Positions 43,258-52,458 of a stretch of DNA of 64,000 bases are shown here, one piece after another. The stretch is from NCBI RefSeq assembly GCF_018739885.1, contig NZ_JADOES010000026.1, forward strand, positions 1-64,000. Reading direction: 5' to 3'. The position numbers and the translations under genes were made by a program. Each line of letters starts with the position of its first letter. Position 1 is the stretch's first letter. Source of the stretch: Leptothoe spongobia TAU-MAC 1115. Lineage in GTDB: Bacteria > Cyanobacteriota > Cyanobacteriia > Phormidesmidales > Phormidesmidaceae. Under the pieces are notes generated by a model. That model was not told the origin of the DNA and searched no databases. It saw only the letters and a program-made list of their open reading frames with translations.

Positions 43258-46200
43258 ATGACCATGCAGAGACGTAGACGTGGCGTTATCTTAACGGCTC
43301 AAGGCCAGCAGAAACTTCAATCTGCTATTACTGAGCTTGAACAAACGGAAAAGCTGGGCCAGAAAATCACACTGGAGGAGCTGGCAGAGAAGACGGGACT
43401 CGATCCAGGTACAGTGGCCAAGGTGCTGGAGAGGGAAAAGGGGTGCGATCGCAAAACCCTAGACCGATTTTTTAGATCCCTAAGCCTGGAGCTAACTGAT
43501 GCTGACTATACAAAACCAGGCACAGTCAGTGTGCCCAACCCAGTTCCAGAAAGTTCTGATCATCAACTTAAAACACCTGTAGATTGGGGTGAAGCTGTAG
43601 ATGTATCCATTTTTTATGGGCGAACTGAGGAATTAGCCACACTCCAGGAATGGATTCTGCAGGATCGATGCCGATTGATACTTATTCAAGGTATGGGTGG
43701 TATTGGAAAAACAGCCCTTTCGATCAAGCTTTCGGAAAACATTTATGAGGAGTTTGATTACTGCATTTGGCGCAGCTTACGAGAAGCTCCACCAGTTGAA
43801 AAGATATTGGCTGATCTCATCAAGTTTTTATCTAATCAACAGGACGTGAATTTGCCCAAAACTGTTGGAGATGCAGTTACCCGGTTAATTCATTATTTAA
43901 ATGAGTCTCGTTGCTTACTGGTATTGGACAACGCTGAATCAATTTTACAAGGAGGAGTTAACACAGGGCAGTATTTAGAAGGCTATGAAGGTTATGGTAC
44001 TTTGATTAGTCGTGTAGGAGAATCACGTCATCAGAGTTGTTTAATAGTTACAAGCCGAGAGAAGCCAAAGAGATTAGAAAGAAATGAAGGTCTGAACCGA
44101 CCAGTACGAACACTATCTCTCAATGGACTGGATAGTATTGCTGGCTATGATTTTTTGAAGGCTGAAGGACTCAAAGGAGATGCCACTCAATGGAACCAAA
44201 TCATTGGTCATTATAGTGGTAATCCACTTGCCTTAAAAATTATCGTAAATACAGCTCGAAACTTGTTTGAAGGTAGATTAGAGATTCTCTCAAATGAGAA
44301 TTTTGGCCTTCTTGGGGATATTCAAGACTTACTTGAAAGCCAGTTTGCGAGACTATCAGTTCTTGAAAAATCGGTAATGTATTGGTTGGCCATTAACAGA
44401 GAAGCCACATCTCTTAAAGTGCTAAGAGAAGATTTATTAGCTTCTATTTCTGAATCAAATCTGCTAGAGGTACTTAGTTCCCTTAAAAAACGATCCTTAA
44501 TTGAAAGAGGTATTTCAGGTTTTACTTTGCAAAATGTGCTGATGGAATATGTGACAGAAAAATTTGTCTCAAGGCTTTTAGAAGAGCTTAAAACATGTGA
44601 TCTTTCTATTTTCAAAACTCACGCTATTCTGAAGGCTACAGCGAAAGACTATGTTCGCGAAACTCAGCTGAGATTAATTGTTAATCCGATTTTAGTGCAT
44701 ATCACTGCCAAAAACAAAAACATTGAGCCCTATATGAAAGCAATTAGGGCAAACACTGAGTTGTTTGATAACTATGCTGCAGGAAACTTTCTCAATCTAG
44801 TATGCCAGAATCAATTAGATAACTGTTATTCTGATTTCTCAGCACTAACTTTAAGACAGGTTTACTTGAAAGGCATAACCTCTCATCCTTTAGATTTATC
44901 TCATAGTGCTCTTATCGATTGTTACTTTCTACAGACATTTGGTTTGATTCAACAAGTTCGTTTTAGCCCTAATGGAGAAATAATAGCTAGTGGTGACAGT
45001 AAAAATAATATTCAACTCTGGAATCTGAAAAATCGAGAGCTAATAGCCACGTTACAAGGCCATTCTGCGTGGGTTAGATCCATTTCCTTTAGCCCAGACA
45101 ATGAACTCCTTGCGAGTAGTAGTGAAGACAACATGATTCGCGTGTGGCAGCTTTCTGATTATCGATGTATTCATTGTTTTCAGGGGCATACCAATCACGT
45201 GTGGTCACTAGATTTTAGCCCTTGTGGAAATTTTCTTGTTAGTGGTGGTGGTGATTCTTTAGTAAAGCTCTGGAATATTCACGATGGTCAATGCTGTCAT
45301 TTATTTGAAGGACATGAACATTGGGTTTGGTCAGTTGCTTTTAGTTCAGATGGCAAGCTACTGGCTAGTGGTAGTGGTGATTCTACAATTAGATTGTGGG
45401 ATGTACAAAAACATTCTCTTTTAGCCATCCTGATTGGTCATAGTCGAGATGTTGCATCTATTGCATTTAGTCCAGATGATAAATTAATTGCTAGTGGTGG
45501 TTTTGACGGAAAAGTTCGCTTATGGGATATTCAGCAAGAAAAATGCATCTTGGAACTTGAAGGCCATACTAATTGGATCCGGACTTTAGCCTTTAGCCCC
45601 GATGGCAATTTCCTTGTTAGTGGTAGTGAGGATCGTACGATCCGAATATGGAATCTTTCCACTCAGCAATGCTTAAGTGCAATTGAAGACCACATCAATG
45701 AAGTCCGTTCGTTAGCTTTTAGCCCCGATGGAAGTTTTCTAGCTAGCAGTGGTGGCGACTTGACTATTCGAATATGGGATTTTCATAAACGTCAATGTGT
45801 CCAAACATTTGCAGGGTATACCAATAAAGTCTGGTCAACAGATTTCAGCTCTGATAGCAAGTACATGGTCAGTGGAAGTGAAGATACTGTCATTAGGTTA
45901 TGGGATCTTCAAAAGCGTCAGTTCATGTACTCCTTTGAGGGACATAATCATCGAATATATACAGTTAGATTTAGTCCAGACGATAAAATGATCGCAAGTG
46001 GAGGTGGTGATTTTAGTATTAGGCTATGGAATATTCAAACAAGAGAATGTATTCATGTTCTCAAGGAACATACTAATGAAGTCCGCTCAATAGCTTTTAG
46101 CCCTGATGGACAGTTTTTGATTAGTGGTAGCGAGGATTACACCATTAGGCTATGGAATATTCAACGAGGTAAGTGCCTGAAAATATCTGAAGAGCAAGAG

Positions 46201-46830
46201 CATTGGATAGTAGCACTAAACTTCAGCCCTAATGGCAAAATGTTTGCTGCTGGTTTGGCAGATGGAAAAGTTCAAGTATGGGATGCTCAGCAGCATAAAT
46301 GTATTCATGTTTTTGAAGGTCATGAATCTGTGGTTTGGTCAGTAGCTTTTAGTTCTGATAACAAAACTCTCATAAGTAGCAGCGAAGATACCAGTATCAG
46401 ACTGTGGAATATTCAAAAGAGAGACTGCTATTACATCTTTGATGAATATTCTCAACTGGTTCAATCAATGATGTTTAGACCTAATGGGAAAAACTATGGA
46501 AAACTATTTTGGGAAAACACATCAGACTATTCAAAAGAAAACTTCAAAGTTCAGCAAAGTCAATATTTCCGTATATTTGAGAGAGAAGACTACAGCATAT
46601 TTTCAGTCTCTTTGAACTCTGACGGACAAATATTAGCCAGTGGCCACAATGACGGTGGCATTAAAATCTGGGAAGTATCAACAGGCAATAACCTGGCATC
46701 ATTCACAATTCCTCGACCTTATGAGGGCACAAATATTACTGGAGTAAAAGGTCTAACGGATGCTCAAAGAACCTCGATGATAATTCTAGGGGCAATCGAT
46801 GAAAATGAGCTTTTAGAAAACGTGACTTAA
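43258..46830 (+). CDS. STAND ATPase with N-terminal HTH-like domain and WD40 propeller(s)
   Basis: This 1190-residue protein has an HTH-like N-terminus (RRRGVILTAQGQQKLQ, LAEKTGLDPGTVAKVLE), a DWGEAVDVSIFYGR linker typical of cyanobacterial members, then NB-ARC with P-loop GMGGIGKT (145-152), a Walker B in CLLVLDNAESIL near 222 and LIVTSREKPKRL. From about 560 there are 13-14 WD40 repeats of the form VxSxxFSPDGxxLASGxxDxTIRLWD, enough for two seven-blade propellers. One repeat near 1080 is degenerate. The C-terminal RPYEGTNITGVKGLTDAQ is a conserved ending in this family. The repeats are the likely sensor. Its end overlaps the next convergent gene by 4 bp. Confidence 0.9.
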   Translation: MTMQRRRRGVILTAQGQQKLQSAITELEQTEKLGQKITLEELAEKTGLDPGTVAKVLEREKGCDRKTLDRFFRSLSLELTDADYTKPGTVSVPNPVPESSDHQLKTPVDWGEAVDVSIFYGRTEELATLQEWILQDRCRLILIQGMGGIGKTALSIKLSENIYEEFDYCIWRSLREAPPVEKILADLIKFLSNQQDVNLPKTVGDAVTRLIHYLNESRCLLVLDNAESILQGGVNTGQYLEGYEGYGTLISRVGESRHQSCLIVTSREKPKRLERNEGLNRPVRTLSLNGLDSIAGYDFLKAEGLKGDATQWNQIIGHYSGNPLALKIIVNTARNLFEGRLEILSNENFGLLGDIQDLLESQFARLSVLEKSVMYWLAINREATSLKVLREDLLASISESNLLEVLSSLKKRSLIERGISGFTLQNVLMEYVTEKFVSRLLEELKTCDLSIFKTHAILKATAKDYVRETQLRLIVNPILVHITAKNKNIEPYMKAIRANTELFDNYAAGNFLNLVCQNQLDNCYSDFSALTLRQVYLKGITSHPLDLSHSALIDCYFLQTFGLIQQVRFSPNGEIIASGDSKNNIQLWNLKNRELIATLQGHSAWVRSISFSPDNELLASSSEDNMIRVWQLSDYRCIHCFQGHTNHVWSLDFSPCGNFLVSGGGDSLVKLWNIHDGQCCHLFEGHEHWVWSVAFSSDGKLLASGSGDSTIRLWDVQKHSLLAILIGHSRDVASIAFSPDDKLIASGGFDGKVRLWDIQQEKCILELEGHTNWIRTLAFSPDGNFLVSGSEDRTIRIWNLSTQQCLSAIEDHINEVRSLAFSPDGSFLASSGGDLTIRIWDFHKRQCVQTFAGYTNKVWSTDFSSDSKYMVSGSEDTVIRLWDLQKRQFMYSFEGHNHRIYTVRFSPDDKMIASGGGDFSIRLWNIQTRECIHVLKEHTNEVRSIAFSPDGQFLISGSEDYTIRLWNIQRGKCLKISEEQEHWIVALNFSPNGKMFAAGLADGKVQVWDAQQHKCIHVFEGHESVVWSVAFSSDNKTLISSSEDTSIRLWNIQKRDCYYIFDEYSQLVQSMMFRPNGKNYGKLFWENTSDYSKENFKVQQSQYFRIFEREDYSIFSVSLNSDGQILASGHNDGGIKIWEVSTGNNLASFTIPRPYEGTNITGVKGLTDAQRTSMIILGAIDENELLENVT

Positions 46831-47216
46831 CGTTCTATTTCTGACTCTATCGATTTCTGTATTCGTAGCTGCCGTCGCCCCTTGAACTGCTTCTGAGCCT
46901 CCCCCACGGTTGCCTTCGCATAGCGAGTCATCGTAGCTCTAAGCACATCTTTGACATAGACCTGATGCTGCACATAGGGGCCCTGCAGCAATGCTATACA
47001 GGCATCCTTCGGCGATTTTCCAGCCTTTAGTGCCGCCAACGACACCTCATCATCCAACTTAATCGCAGACCATTCATTTTGAATAAACCGTTGGTAGAGC
47101 TGGGTGTAGTCAATCGTCGGCTCACCGATCACCCGTCGCGCCAGCTCAAGGTAACTCTCTCGGGCCGCCTTGGCTGCCTCGGTGCGGGTGTCTGGAGGGT
47201 TAGGTAGATCGCTCAC
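46827..47216 (-). CDS. hypothetical plasmid-backbone protein
   Basis: This 129-residue, highly charged, helical protein starts with GTG at 47216. I do not recognise the family. It lies 78 bp downstream of the ParR-candidate gene on the same strand, so it belongs to the partition cluster by position. Its basic C-terminus (QKQFKGRRQLRIQK) would suit nucleic-acid binding. Confidence 0.55.
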   Translation of the reverse strand: MSDLPNPPDTRTEAAKAARESYLELARRVIGEPTIDYTQLYQRFIQNEWSAIKLDDEVSLAALKAGKSPKDACIALLQGPYVQHQVYVKDVLRATMTRYAKATVGEAQKQFKGRRQLRIQKSIESEIER

Positions 47217-47294
47217 GATATGACTGAGAAAACGAGATTATTGCAAAAGGGTTAGAAAAAATCCACCCTGTAGGATGGCTGATCAAACGAAGCG

Positions 47295-47801
47295 TTAGCA
47301 AACATCCTCAGGGATATCGATTTCATAATCGTCAATATCCCCTAGCTCACTACCATCCATCACGACGCCTTGCTCTAAATCTGTCGGAGATGGCAGCGGA
47401 CTATCCAGCGATAATCCACTGCCCCGAATGGCATCAGCAATCGTCTGAAAGCCGGATTCCAGAATGCTCTCTAGCCGGTCGCCCGAAATAGCCGATGAGC
47501 CTGGACGACCGGTGATGGGATTAGGCAGCTGGTAGCGATCGCACAACGTATCAATCTGCTTTACCAACTGCTCCACACAGACACCGGCCACCGCCTGCAC
47601 CTGCTCCTCACTCATCTCCCCCCGCTCCTCCTCTGCTAGCGGACGATAAAATGCTGCGATCGCATCCATCGCCCGCTGCCGACCCTGGCGACTGGTGAAG
47701 ACATCGTTATTAATCAGATAGTTCAACACCACCGCCGTGGACGCCGGAAACTGAGCATTGTAGACAAACTTCACCCGGTCAGACTTGCTATCCTCCGCCA
47801 T
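47295..47801 (-). CDS. candidate ParR-like partner of the actin-like protein
   Basis: This 168-residue protein has an N-terminal region compatible with a ribbon-helix-helix or small helical DNA-binding fold (FPASTAVVLNYLINNDVFTSRQGRQRAMDA, about 18-47) and an acidic C-terminal tail (GELGD-like, DDYEIDIPEDVC). Its ATG overlaps the stop of the actin-like gene (TAATG at 47799-47803). In ParM-type systems the gene after the actin encodes an adaptor that binds a centromere with one end and the filament with the other. Position and layout fit this, but sequence identity to ParR is not evident. Confidence 0.55.
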   Translation of the reverse strand: MAEDSKSDRVKFVYNAQFPASTAVVLNYLINNDVFTSRQGRQRAMDAIAAFYRPLAEEERGEMSEEQVQAVAGVCVEQLVKQIDTLCDRYQLPNPITGRPGSSAISGDRLESILESGFQTIADAIRGSGLSLDSPLPSPTDLEQGVVMDGSELGDIDDYEIDIPEDVC

Positions 47802-48931
47802 TAAGCCGCTCCTTGCAGTTGTGTCATCTCACCCAACAGGGCCTGGAACAGCCCAAAACAGTCCGTCATCCGCATCGGGATGGAGCCCATCTCATGGGTT
47901 TCCGGTAATTGCTCCCGCACCAATCGGCTCAGACTATCCTGATTGTCCCAGGCAAAGGATAGCCGATTAGCCAGCCCCCGCGACTCAAAATACTGCCGCA
48001 GTCCTTGCTCCATCAGATAAGACGCACCACCCGCTAAGACTACATCGCCCTTGCCTGTGGCCAAGCTTGGAATCAAATGGTCATTAAAGTGAGGGTCCAG
48101 CGCTGCTAAATAAGCCGTTTCCACCTGGGCCATAGCATCACTAAAATTCACCATCTGCCCCTTCGCCACTGAATACTGATTGGGATTTTCCGAGTCCAAG
48201 GCAGTTAGCAAAACCTCAAAGTCCGCATCTGACACACCTGCTGCTGTCGCCGCTTTTTCAAAGGTCTCCCAAAAGCCAGGGAACTTTGAGGTAGATTTAG
48301 CCCCATTCAACGTGCCAGTTTCAAAGGCGAGTTGAGTGCCATTGCGATGACCAAGCATTTCCACCCAGGTGGTGCGCTGAGTAATGGCAACGCCTTGCTG
48401 CTGAAGCTGCTGTTTTCGCTGCACATAGATGCCATAGCCTTCAGGTCGAAACTTGAGCTGTAAGCGTACTTTATAGTCCTGCTCATTGTGGAATCGGAAG
48501 CCCTGGCAGAGTTGCATTAGTCGGTCTGCGATCTGCTGACGGGTACCCAGTTCATTGATGGGGAGAAGTATCCAGACGACGGCATCGAATTTGGAGGGGA
48601 GATTTTCTGTATGTGCGATCGCACCCAACGCTGCCGCAATCCGTTCTGGTGCCTTCAGAAACTTATCTTCCTTAAAGCTGTTGTACTCCAGAAAGGCACG
48701 AGCTGATTTCCCCACAAATGTGAGTTCATCCCCGAGGCGATACCAAGCATTGTCCTGAGGACGACCGCCATGATTAATCCGACCAATGCCCGAAGCAGGC
48801 CGCTGCGCCACTTCCGCATCCATCCACAGCGCCTGGGTTTGCCCCTGACTCAATTTATAGAAAAACTTACCGCCTGACTTACCCAGGTCGCAGGCCAAAA
48901 GCAATTTGGGAGGCCATAAAGACGTCACCAT
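47801..48931 (-). CDS. ParM/StbA-like plasmid segregation actin
   Basis: This 376-residue protein has the ATPase fold of bacterial actins. A phosphate-1 loop, LLACDLGKSGGKFFY, lies at the start, a PINELGTR segment near 126 and an adenosine motif, VVLAGGASYLM, near 300. ParM-type proteins polymerise to push plasmid copies apart. I choose the ATG at 48931 because AGGA lies 8 bases upstream; a TTG at 48937 would add two residues. A repeat-bearing leader lies just upstream and a ParR candidate just downstream, so this is probably a complete partition locus. Confidence 0.78.
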   Translation of the reverse strand: MVTSLWPPKLLLACDLGKSGGKFFYKLSQGQTQALWMDAEVAQRPASGIGRINHGGRPQDNAWYRLGDELTFVGKSARAFLEYNSFKEDKFLKAPERIAAALGAIAHTENLPSKFDAVVWILLPINELGTRQQIADRLMQLCQGFRFHNEQDYKVRLQLKFRPEGYGIYVQRKQQLQQQGVAITQRTTWVEMLGHRNGTQLAFETGTLNGAKSTSKFPGFWETFEKAATAAGVSDADFEVLLTALDSENPNQYSVAKGQMVNFSDAMAQVETAYLAALDPHFNDHLIPSLATGKGDVVLAGGASYLMEQGLRQYFESRGLANRLSFAWDNQDSLSRLVREQLPETHEMGSIPMRMTDCFGLFQALLGEMTQLQGAA

Positions 48932-48983
48932 ACGCAATTTCCTAAATCAACTCGCCCATTGTGGCAAGAATCGCAGCAAATAA

Positions 48984-49075
48984 CGTGACTATTCGTGAAA
49001 CTTAATTTCTAAATTCAGAAATAAATTGGCTATTACGTGACAAATCGTGTCAATCATGATTCACGTCAGTCATGA
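48984..49075. promoter_or_regulatory. centromere-like repeats upstream of the actin gene
   Basis: CGTGACTATTCGTGA (48984-48998) and CGTGACAAATCGTGT (49036-49050) are direct repeats 52 bp apart. An inverted relative, CATGATTCACGTCAGTCATGA without its outermost base, follows at 49055-49075. Between the two lies a small hairpin (ATTTCT/AGAAAT). In type II partition loci the centromere is a set of repeats just before parM, and this is the right place. Confidence 0.5.
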
Positions 49076-49105
49076 GCAGATAGTCTGTAATCAGCAAATC
49101 GTTAC

Positions 49106-49157
49106 GCCCCGATCCGGGGCTTCACGGGGAGGCCACACAGGACGCCAAAATTTTGGC
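49106..49157. other. palindromes at a candidate transfer origin
   Basis: GCCCCGATCCGGGGC (49106-49120) is a 6-bp stem with a 3-base loop, and GCCAAAATTTTGGC (49144-49157) is a perfect palindrome. They lie 100-150 bp before a MobF relaxase gene, where origins of transfer often sit. The nick site cannot be told from sequence alone. Confidence 0.4.
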
Positions 49158-49254
49158 AATTTCCCCCTAACTCCCATCTCTCAACGGATTCAAGGTTTTT
49201 CACCTCATCTACTCGTTTTGCTCGATTGTTGTGTCGTTTTAGACTAAGCTTTCC

Positions 49255-52200
49255 GTGCTTTCCACGAGTAATCTTTCCGCCCATCAAGCGGTCCATTACT
49301 ACTCAAAAGAGGACTATTACAGCCAGGAGGAGGGAGTCTCCCCATCTCGCTGGTTGGGAAATGGTGCGAAGAAATTAAATCTCTCTGGCGATGTCAATAC
49401 AGAGACTTTTCAACAGCTGTTGCGAGGACAGACCCCGGATGGTCAGAATTTGTTCAGTCGTAAAGTCAATATCGATAAGCGTCGAGCAGCTACGGACTTT
49501 ACCTTTAGTGCGCCGAAGAGTGTCAGCATTGCTGCCCTGGTGCAACAGGATGAGCGAGTGGTGAAAGCCCATCATCAGGCGGTGGCAAAAGCGCTTTCTG
49601 TTTTAGAAGAACGCTATGCTCAGACGAGAATTTCAACAGATACTGGACGGCAGCGGATCAAGACTGGAAATCTCATCACGGCTGTCTTTACCCATGGCAC
49701 CAGTCGGGAGGTTGAGCCGCAACTTCATAGTCATTGTGTAGTGCTAAATGCTACTCAGTTAACTGATGGCCGCTGGTTTAGTTTTAGTAATGAACAGGCG
49801 ATTGCCAATAAAAAGCTGCTGGGGCAGCTCTATCAGAATGAACTAGCCCATTTGCTCAAGCAGCAGGGGTACGAAATTGAACCCAAGGCCCACGGTCAGT
49901 TTGAGTTGAAAGGCTATGCCCCTGAATTGCTGAAAGCCTTTTCTACCAGACGAAAACAGATTCTGTCTTTACTGGAAGAGTGGGAGTCTGAAGGGAAGAA
50001 ACCCACTGCAGCCAATGGCAAGGAAATCCAGTCGGAGATGCTGCTAAGGGAAGCGGCAAATCTAAAGACACGGAAGAATAAACCAAAAGTAACCAGTGCT
50101 GAGCGACTTCTGAAGGGATGGAAAGCGTTTGTGCAGTTGAAGGGGTTTGAATTGCCTGAATTGCCGGGGGAGGGGGTTGCGATCGCGCCAGCATCTACTG
50201 GTCAGCTTGAATCTCAATTAACCATTAAAGCCAAGTCAAACCTAAAACCTGCCATTCAACATTGTGGTGAGCGAGATGCAGTTTTTCGGCAGACGCACCT
50301 GGAACGGTTTGTGTTTGAACATCATTTGGGGGAGCAGAATTGGGAGGAATTGGAGGGTGCGATCGCAACCAATCCCCAACTCATCAAAGTTGAAGAGCAG
50401 AAGTTCACAACCCAAGCTGCCATAAACCTGGAACTCAATACCATCCGACTCATGCAGCAGGGTAGGAAAAAGGTTGAACCGCTAGCCTTTTCGGAATCGT
50501 CGGTTAGCGATTCCACCCTTACCCAAGAGCAACAGCAGGCTATCCAACTCACCTGCACCACTCCCGATCAGTTCATTGCATGGCAAGGGTCTGCCGGTTC
50601 TGGTAAAACCTATGCCCTGAATACTCTCAAGCAAATTGCCCAGGCCCAGGGCTATCAGGTGCGAGGCTTTGCTCCTAGTGCCGAAGCGGCTCATGGTTTG
50701 GGTCAAGCATTGGATATTCAGACGGAAACTGTGGCAGCATTGCTGGCGTCTCAAAATCGGGAAACTGGAAACGCTATCTGGATTGTGGATGAAGCTGGAC
50801 TGCTCAGCATGAAAGATGCGCGATCGCTTATAACCCGTGCCACTGTCGAACAGGTCCGAGTGATTTTGGTAGGTGATACGAAGCAACTCTCTGCCGTTGA
50901 GGCGGGCAACCCATTCAAAAGTTTGCAGGCAGGGGGTATTACCACCGCTTATCTGGATGAAACCTTACGACAGCAGCGGCAGGAACTGAAGACAGCCGTG
51001 CAGCTGATCGCCCAGGGCAAAATGGTTCAGGGGATCGATACTCTTGATGCGGCTGGATGTATTCGTGAAGTTGAGAATGCTGATCTTAGACGTAAACAAT
51101 TGACCCAGGATTATCTGGCACTATTACCCGAAAAACGCGAGCAAACATTAATTCTGGCAGGTACGAATCAGGAGCGGCTGGCATTGACTCAAACCTTACG
51201 GGCTGGGCTTCAGGCTGAAGGAAGTTTGGGGCAGGATGCTTTTACGGTTATGGGACTACGCCAGAAAAACATAACCAAAGCCCAGGCTGGCTATATGACG
51301 GTGTACCAGCCAGGAGACGTACTGGTGCCGATGCAGGATTATAAGAAGCAGGGGTTACTGAAAGGGCAGCAGTATACGGTGGTTTCAGTGGATCGGGAAA
51401 ACCAGCGGCTATTGGTGGAGACCCCTAGTGGGCAAGTGATGGGTGTAGAGCCAAGACGGTGTCCGTTGAAGTCGGTTTATGTGGGGCAGGAGGTTCAGGT
51501 AGCTCCCGGTGATCAGCTGCGATGGACTAAAAATAATCGGGCGAATAAACGCCGTAATGGTCAGCGATTTACGGTTCAGCAAATGGCACCTGATGGCACT
51601 GCTCAGCTTATTGATAATGAGGGGAATACACAGCAGATAGATTTTAGCGGTTGGCAGTATGTGGACTATGCCTGGGTGAGTACGACCTATGGCAGTCAGG
51701 GTAAGACGGCGGATCGGGTAATGGCATTGATGGATAACACGACGACAAATCGGGAGTCTTTTTATGTGACGGTGTCTCGAGCCAAGCATCATTTGGCACT
51801 GTATACGGCTGATAAGGTTGAGCTATCGCAGTGGGCTGAGGTATCAAAGGCGAAGGAAAATACGAGTGACTATGTTCCGTTAAGCCAGGTAATGGAAAAG
51901 GAGATAGCCAGCTCACAGGTAAGTCGTCGCATTGCTTCTCCAGTTGTTAAGCAGCCTTTAGCTACAAGAATCACAGATTCATCAGAGTCGAAGCAAGTTG
52001 TTGTTCCTAGTGAGATTACTCGGCAAGAGTCTAACCCATTGAGGGTTAAAGCGCCTCTGCCTGATTCAAACACTCGGCCATCGGCAAAAGAGAAGTATTT
52101 GGCCCTTTGGCAACGATATAGTCAGGGGCTTACAGCTAATGATCCTGTCAAGCTAGATATCCAGATTGCACGGCGAGCTTTGAAGGATGGGCAGACCCAG

Positions 52201-52383
52201 AAGGATATTGCGCTGATGCTTTCAGCGGGTAGTTCTATGGTACGGCAAATTATTCAAGATCAGGGTAAGCAACCAGCGATGCTCTATGTCAATCAGACGA
52301 TGCGGAAAGTTATTAGCCGTCAGACGGTACGGAAAACTCAATTGCATCAAGTGAGGCGTGGTAAGCAAGTGGAGTTGGAATGA
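49255..52383 (+). CDS. MobF (TrwC/TraI-type) conjugative relaxase-helicase
   Basis: This 1042-residue protein starts with GTG at 49255. The N-terminal relaxase has the tyrosine pairs HYYSKEDYY (Y15/Y16 and Y21/Y22) and the metal-binding histidines HGTSR (H147) and LHSH (H158, H160). The helicase part has P-loop GSAGSGKT (about 445-452), DEAG near 511 and TVSRAKHHLALYT near 838. Such enzymes nick the plasmid at oriT and unwind the transferred strand. The length fits the family. The last 170 residues are basic and end in an HTH-like QKDIALMLSAGSSMVRQII. No coupling protein or type IV secretion genes lie in this window. Confidence 0.9.
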   Translation: MLSTSNLSAHQAVHYYSKEDYYSQEEGVSPSRWLGNGAKKLNLSGDVNTETFQQLLRGQTPDGQNLFSRKVNIDKRRAATDFTFSAPKSVSIAALVQQDERVVKAHHQAVAKALSVLEERYAQTRISTDTGRQRIKTGNLITAVFTHGTSREVEPQLHSHCVVLNATQLTDGRWFSFSNEQAIANKKLLGQLYQNELAHLLKQQGYEIEPKAHGQFELKGYAPELLKAFSTRRKQILSLLEEWESEGKKPTAANGKEIQSEMLLREAANLKTRKNKPKVTSAERLLKGWKAFVQLKGFELPELPGEGVAIAPASTGQLESQLTIKAKSNLKPAIQHCGERDAVFRQTHLERFVFEHHLGEQNWEELEGAIATNPQLIKVEEQKFTTQAAINLELNTIRLMQQGRKKVEPLAFSESSVSDSTLTQEQQQAIQLTCTTPDQFIAWQGSAGSGKTYALNTLKQIAQAQGYQVRGFAPSAEAAHGLGQALDIQTETVAALLASQNRETGNAIWIVDEAGLLSMKDARSLITRATVEQVRVILVGDTKQLSAVEAGNPFKSLQAGGITTAYLDETLRQQRQELKTAVQLIAQGKMVQGIDTLDAAGCIREVENADLRRKQLTQDYLALLPEKREQTLILAGTNQERLALTQTLRAGLQAEGSLGQDAFTVMGLRQKNITKAQAGYMTVYQPGDVLVPMQDYKKQGLLKGQQYTVVSVDRENQRLLVETPSGQVMGVEPRRCPLKSVYVGQEVQVAPGDQLRWTKNNRANKRRNGQRFTVQQMAPDGTAQLIDNEGNTQQIDFSGWQYVDYAWVSTTYGSQGKTADRVMALMDNTTTNRESFYVTVSRAKHHLALYTADKVELSQWAEVSKAKENTSDYVPLSQVMEKEIASSQVSRRIASPVVKQPLATRITDSSESKQVVVPSEITRQESNPLRVKAPLPDSNTRPSAKEKYLALWQRYSQGLTANDPVKLDIQIARRALKDGQTQKDIALMLSAGSSMVRQIIQDQGKQPAMLYVNQTMRKVISRQTVRKTQLHQVRRGKQVELE

Positions 52384-52458
52384 GAAATTGATTTGATGCA
52401 ATAGATCAAACTCATGGTAACAACAGGGTTTTATCGAAACCTCTTATACCACTAACCC

